Shown here one piece after another: positions 20,515-22,945 of a stretch of DNA of 22,945 nucleotides. Origin of the DNA: a virus; the IMG/VR virus record IMGVR_UViG_3300033183_000070, positions 1 to 22,945 of that record. One strand, written 5' to 3'. The position numbers and the translations under genes were made by a program. Position 1 is the stretch's first letter. The number at the start of each line of letters is the position of its first letter. Under the pieces are notes generated by a model that saw only the letters and a program-made list of their open reading frames with translations, was not told the origin of the DNA and did no database searches.

Positions 20515-22865
20515 TGGGAATGATTAGTTCTGCCATCCCGAACCTAGTGCAAGGCGTATCGCAACAATCCCCTGCCCTGCGTCTGTCTTCTCAGGCAGAA
20601 CTTCAGGAGAATGCTTTCCCATCTCTTGTCGAAGGGCTACAGAAGCGACCACCGCTAGAGTATGTAGCAACAATGAAGGACTCTGAAACTTCAGGTTCCT
20701 TTACGCATCTTATCAATCGAGATGCCAATGAGCGTTACTTTGTATTTATTAACGCTTCTAATCAAATTTCTATCTATGACCTTGATGGTACTGAACGAAC
20801 CGTGACGTATCCTGATGGGACTACTTATCTTAATACTACTAATCCGACTGCCGACTTTAGAGCAGTCACCGTGGCTGACTACACATTTATAATTAACAGT
20901 TCTCAGACTGTTCAGATGTCATCCGCACTTACCCCCTTATACCCTTACACTGGTCTGATTGCTGTTAAGCAAGGTGACTACAATCAGCGTTACACTGTGT
21001 ACCTCGATGGTGCCATTGCAGCTGATATTACAACCTCAGAAACAGATCAGGTTGAAACACGTACTGACGATATTGCATCACGTCTGGCTACAGCCATCGA
21101 TGCGTTAACGGACTTCACGGCCCGTGCAGATGGTAGTACGGTTGTTATAACTAAGACAGGCAATGCACAGTTCGATCTAGCATCTTACGATTCACTAGGT
21201 GACCAAGGTCTTTCAGCAACTGTAGGAACCGTGCAGCGTTTCGACGATCTACCTAACAAGGCTCCTGATGGTTACATTGCCCACGTTCAGGGTGACCAGA
21301 CAAACAACTTCGATGACTACTATGTTAAGTTTGTGTCCGACAACGGGTCTCAGACTAAGCTTGGTGAAGGTACATGGATTGAATGGACGAAGCCTAACAT
21401 CGAGTATGAACTTGATGCAACGACAATGCCCCATCTACTCATCCGTCAACCTGATGGCTCTTTCACATTTGAGACAGCTGAATGGGGTGACCGTGCCGTA
21501 GGTGATGAAACGTCTATCCCCACACCATCATTCGTAGGTAACAAGCTGACCGATGTGTTCTTCTTTCAGAACCGTTTAGGTTTCCTATCAGGCGAGAACG
21601 TCAACATGTCCCGTACATCGGAATACTTTGACTTCTTCTCGACAACTGCGAGAACCATTCTGGACGACGACCCAATCGATGTGGCTGCAAGCCACACCAA
21701 GGTAAGCTTGTTGAAACATGCTATCCCGTTTGACCGTAAGCTACTCCTATTCTCAGATCAGACACAGTTCATCTTCAAGGGTGGGGACTTCCTCACACCT
21801 AAGAACACGTCTATCTCACAGACTACCGAGTATGAGGCAAGCACGACTGCACAACCAGCGGCTGCGGGTAACGTTGTATACTTCCCTGCTAACCGTGGTG
21901 GCTTCACAGCTGTACGTGAATACTATGTCATCGATGATACAGACCGCTCAGATGCTACAGACGTTACAGCACACGTTGCTAAGTATGTACCGACAGGTGT
22001 CTATGCGATGGCTGCGAGTACCTCAGAGAATGCCCTAGTATGTCTCACAGAAGACGCGACAAACACATTGTTCATCTACAAGTGGCACTGGGCTGGACGT
22101 GAAAAGGTACAATCAGCTTGGTTCAAGTATACGTTCAACGGAATTACAATCCTGAACGCAGAGTTTATCGAGAGTGCCTTATACATCGTAGGCAACAAAG
22201 GCGGTAAGACTGTACTGTTCAAGCTTCATTTCGATGCTGGTCGGTTTGACCCTGACCAAGACTATGTAACACGCTTAGACTTCCGTTTAACAGAAGCTGA
22301 CGTAACTATGGTCTATGATGCTACGGAAAATGAAACAACAATCACGACACCTATCACACTCACAAACCCAATCGTCGTAACCCGTGGTACTAATCATGGT
22401 ACAATCATAGGCACTAGCCTTGTTGTAAGCGGCGACAAGACAGGGGAAACATTCTACGTGGGTGAACGCTACACCATGACCTACGAGTTCTCTGAACCTA
22501 CCCTCAAGGAACCTACGGGCACTGGTGGTCGCGTTGCGATTACAGGTGGTAGACTTCAAATCAAACACTGGCTGCTACGTTACCAAGATAGCGGCGACTT
22601 CACTGTAAAAGTTGAGCCACGTCACCGTCCTCTTATGGAATACGGACTTGGTGGGACCTTCGATTATACAGGTAGATCGATTGGTGGTGGTGCTAACTTG
22701 CTTGGCTCTACGACCTTAGCATCTGGGGACTTCCGTTTCCCAATCATGTCTAAATCAGATCGACTACGTGTCATCATTGAAAGTGACAGTCACTTACCAT
22801 GTCAGTTCTTATCAGCTGAGTGGGAAGGTAACATGCACCTCAGATCAAGACGAGTAAATGGATAA
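20514..22865 (+). CDS. Tail tubular protein B (nozzle), T7 gp12-like
   Basis: A 783-aa protein (T7 gp12: 794 aa) that makes the tail nozzle. The start ISSAIPNLVQGVSQQSPALR with EGLQKRPPLEYV is the family signature. Other blocks are FFFQNRLGFLSGENVNMSRTSEYFDFF, the beta-rich middle, and LLRYQDSGDFTVKV plus FRFPIMSKSDRLRV near the end. Its first part, about 20700-20880, is clearly poorer in G+C than the rest (73 of 180 bases counted by hand) and prefers T-ending codons, a possible recombination patch. Confidence 0.96.
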   Translation: MGMISSAIPNLVQGVSQQSPALRLSSQAELQENAFPSLVEGLQKRPPLEYVATMKDSETSGSFTHLINRDANERYFVFINASNQISIYDLDGTERTVTYPDGTTYLNTTNPTADFRAVTVADYTFIINSSQTVQMSSALTPLYPYTGLIAVKQGDYNQRYTVYLDGAIAADITTSETDQVETRTDDIASRLATAIDALTDFTARADGSTVVITKTGNAQFDLASYDSLGDQGLSATVGTVQRFDDLPNKAPDGYIAHVQGDQTNNFDDYYVKFVSDNGSQTKLGEGTWIEWTKPNIEYELDATTMPHLLIRQPDGSFTFETAEWGDRAVGDETSIPTPSFVGNKLTDVFFFQNRLGFLSGENVNMSRTSEYFDFFSTTARTILDDDPIDVAASHTKVSLLKHAIPFDRKLLLFSDQTQFIFKGGDFLTPKNTSISQTTEYEASTTAQPAAAGNVVYFPANRGGFTAVREYYVIDDTDRSDATDVTAHVAKYVPTGVYAMAASTSENALVCLTEDATNTLFIYKWHWAGREKVQSAWFKYTFNGITILNAEFIESALYIVGNKGGKTVLFKLHFDAGRFDPDQDYVTRLDFRLTEADVTMVYDATENETTITTPITLTNPIVVTRGTNHGTIIGTSLVVSGDKTGETFYVGERYTMTYEFSEPTLKEPTGTGGRVAITGGRLQIKHWLLRYQDSGDFTVKVEPRHRPLMEYGLGGTFDYTGRSIGGGANLLGSTTLASGDFRFPIMSKSDRLRVIIESDSHLPCQFLSAEWEGNMHLRSRRVNG

Positions 22866-22945
22866 GATACTTACACCAACCACGGTGGAAGATATTGACT
22901 ACATCGCTCCCAAACTAAGACAAGCAGATTACAACGAGTGTCTAG
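22858..22945 (+). CDS. Partial gene, probably T7 gp13-like
   Basis: The first 29 codons of a gene cut off by the window end. The ATG overlaps the nozzle stop by 8 nt. The peptide contains VEDIDYIAPKLRQADYNECL, which resembles the opening helix of T7 gp13-type and acetyltransferase-like phage proteins. gp13 follows gp12 in T7, so position supports the call. With so little sequence the assignment is tentative. Confidence 0.55.
   Translation, partial: MDKILTPTTVEDIDYIAPKLRQADYNECL

Overview
This window looks like most of a T7-type (Autographivirus-like) podovirus genome, or the matching segment of a related prophage. Every convincing gene is on the + strand, packed head to tail with ATGA-type or 8-50 nt overlaps. 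The gene order matches T7 and the marine P-SSP7/HTVC019P-like phages: integrase, single-subunit RNA polymerase, ssDNA-binding protein, endonuclease I, T7-lysozyme-type amidase, primase-helicase, family A DNA polymerase, 5'-3' exonuclease, nucleotide-metabolism genes, portal, scaffold, capsid, tail tubular proteins A and B, and the start of a gp13-like gene. Class II (B12-dependent) ribonucleotide reductase, ThyX, MazG and PhoH together point to a marine bacterial host. An alphaproteobacterium such as a roseobacter is my guess from the gene set, not something the sequence proves.

Layout. 1-2068: a SleB-type cell-wall hydrolase, a small hypothetical gene, a MarR-like winged-helix regulator and a tyrosine recombinase (lysogeny-type module). 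2069-2326: the largest gap, with a hairpin, a terminator, an inverted repeat and a phage-type promoter. 2327-6454: RNA polymerase, then, behind a second promoter, a 40-aa protein, SSB, endonuclease I and amidase. 6452-15804: a third promoter followed at once by a terminator, then a two-TM protein, an HTH protein, primase-helicase, DNA polymerase, HNH endonuclease, ThyX, a small protein, exonuclease, DUF3310 protein, glutaredoxin, a hypothetical protein, MazG, NrdJ and PhoH. 15802-22945: a fourth promoter, then virion genes, with a strong terminator behind the capsid gene.

The most notable unannotated signal is a 15-19 bp repeat, TAGGTTGCACCATAG(CATC), present four times, each copy exactly at a module boundary and in the direction of transcription. 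Its 3' half (CACCATAG) differs by one base from the T7 promoter core CACTATAG, so I read it as this phage's own RNA polymerase promoter. One copy precedes the RNA polymerase gene itself (positive feedback). Two copies carry an upstream inverted half-copy. One copy is followed by a terminator about 58 nt from its predicted start, which could give a short attenuated RNA. No sequence search was possible; all family calls rest on motifs read from the translations.
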